From an uncultured Chthoniobacterales bacterium (lineage in GTDB: Bacteria; Verrucomicrobiota; Verrucomicrobiia; Chthoniobacterales; UBA10450): 6,233 nucleotides of DNA. Both the position numbers and the translations under genes were made by a program. Below the pieces are notes generated by a model. It had not been told where the DNA came from. It searched no databases and saw only the letters and a program-made list of their open reading frames with translations. Below, in pieces: positions 5,867 to 6,233 of this stretch. The stretch's first letter is position 1. Each line of letters begins with the position of its first letter. Location: contig CATPAW010000124.1 in NCBI GenBank assembly GCA_955652255.1, forward strand, positions 1 through 6,233, written 5' to 3'.

Positions 5867-5899
5867 CAATCCGCAATCCGCAATCGAAAATCCGCAATC
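5867..5899. repeat. Heptamer tandem repeat (CAATCCG) in the 23S-5S spacer
   Basis: Four consecutive 7-bp units read CAATCCG, CAATCCG, CAATCGA and AAATCCG, followed by a partial CAATC. The tract lies within the rRNA transcript between 23S and 5S. Strict 7-bp periodicity with two degenerate units indicates a tandem microarray. Confidence 0.7.
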
Positions 5900-5990
5900 T
5901 CTTCTGGTTCTCTGATATCTACATACAGGAAGTGAAAGTACGCGTTTAAGGCTTCGTTTTGTTTTAGGATCATTTGTCTCCTCTGTTTGC

Positions 5991-6012
5991 CATCCCGCTC
6001 GCGCGAGATGGG
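5991..6012. other. Hairpin downstream of the 23S 3' end
   Basis: A 10-bp self-complementary core CTCGCGCGAG (5998-6007) is flanked by CCC and GGG, giving a strong stem in the pre-rRNA about 15 nt beyond the 23S 3' end. It is probably involved in folding or processing of the 23S-5S spacer. Confidence 0.45.
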
Positions 6013-6025
6013 TTAACAGAAAAGG

Positions 6026-6233
<208 letters not shown>

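Noticed and set aside
5867..5899. CRISPR array
   Set aside because: The units are 7 bp in direct tandem with no spacers.
5513..5935. Open frames of 60-92 codons across the 5S region
   Set aside because: They overlap 5S rRNA, its terminator or the heptamer repeat and are not protein-like.
5747..6025. tRNA gene in the 23S-5S spacer
   Set aside because: No TTCRA-type T-loop with matching stems or cloverleaf is visible on the rRNA strand.

Overview
The window most likely comes from a chromosome of the Verrucomicrobiota or a related PVC lineage, possibly a soil-type Spartobacteria-like organism. The main clue is the 600-residue transcript-cleavage factor at 841-2643. It carries a GreA coiled coil and C-terminal domain behind a long N-terminal extension, an architecture I associate with Chlamydiae and Verrucomicrobiota. 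Weak or absent Shine-Dalgarno sequences and moderately high GC fit this. The assignment is inference, because only about 200 nt of 23S rRNA are visible and no search could be run.

Left part (1-3916): a TerC/Alx-family membrane protein runs leftward off the window edge. Divergent from it is the long GreA-like gene, followed by a SAM-dependent methyltransferase and a small four-helix DUF1761-type membrane protein. These last three are co-directional, with gaps of 87 and 58 nt that contain a (CG)7 run and a strong palindrome respectively.

Middle (3917-5592): a BfrB/Ftn-type ferritin on the minus strand converges on the DUF1761 gene, with a hairpin between the two stop codons. Upstream of the ferritin lies a second, diverged copy of its first 11 codons with its own good ribosome binding site. 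It now opens a 35-codon frame that stops 8 nt before the real ferritin start. This is either a deleted ferritin paralog or a leader ORF. Next, on the plus strand, come a small lysine-rich frame and the N-terminal half of a HamA/AbpA-type (DUF1837) phage-defence nuclease. Its recognisable sequence stops abruptly near 5280, with no HamB-type helicase in view. Positions 5281-5592 hold no recognisable gene. The stretch looks like a decay or insertion zone.

Right part (5586-6233): the distal end of an rRNA operon on the minus strand, with the 23S 3' end (partial), an unusually long spacer of about 280 nt carrying hairpins and a 7-bp-periodic repeat, 5S rRNA, and a strong intrinsic terminator.

Apart from the rRNA genes, the genes do not form an obvious pathway. 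TerC and ferritin are both metal-related but are not adjacent. The most notable items are the ferritin leader fragment, the broken defence gene beside the rrn operon, and the heptamer repeats.
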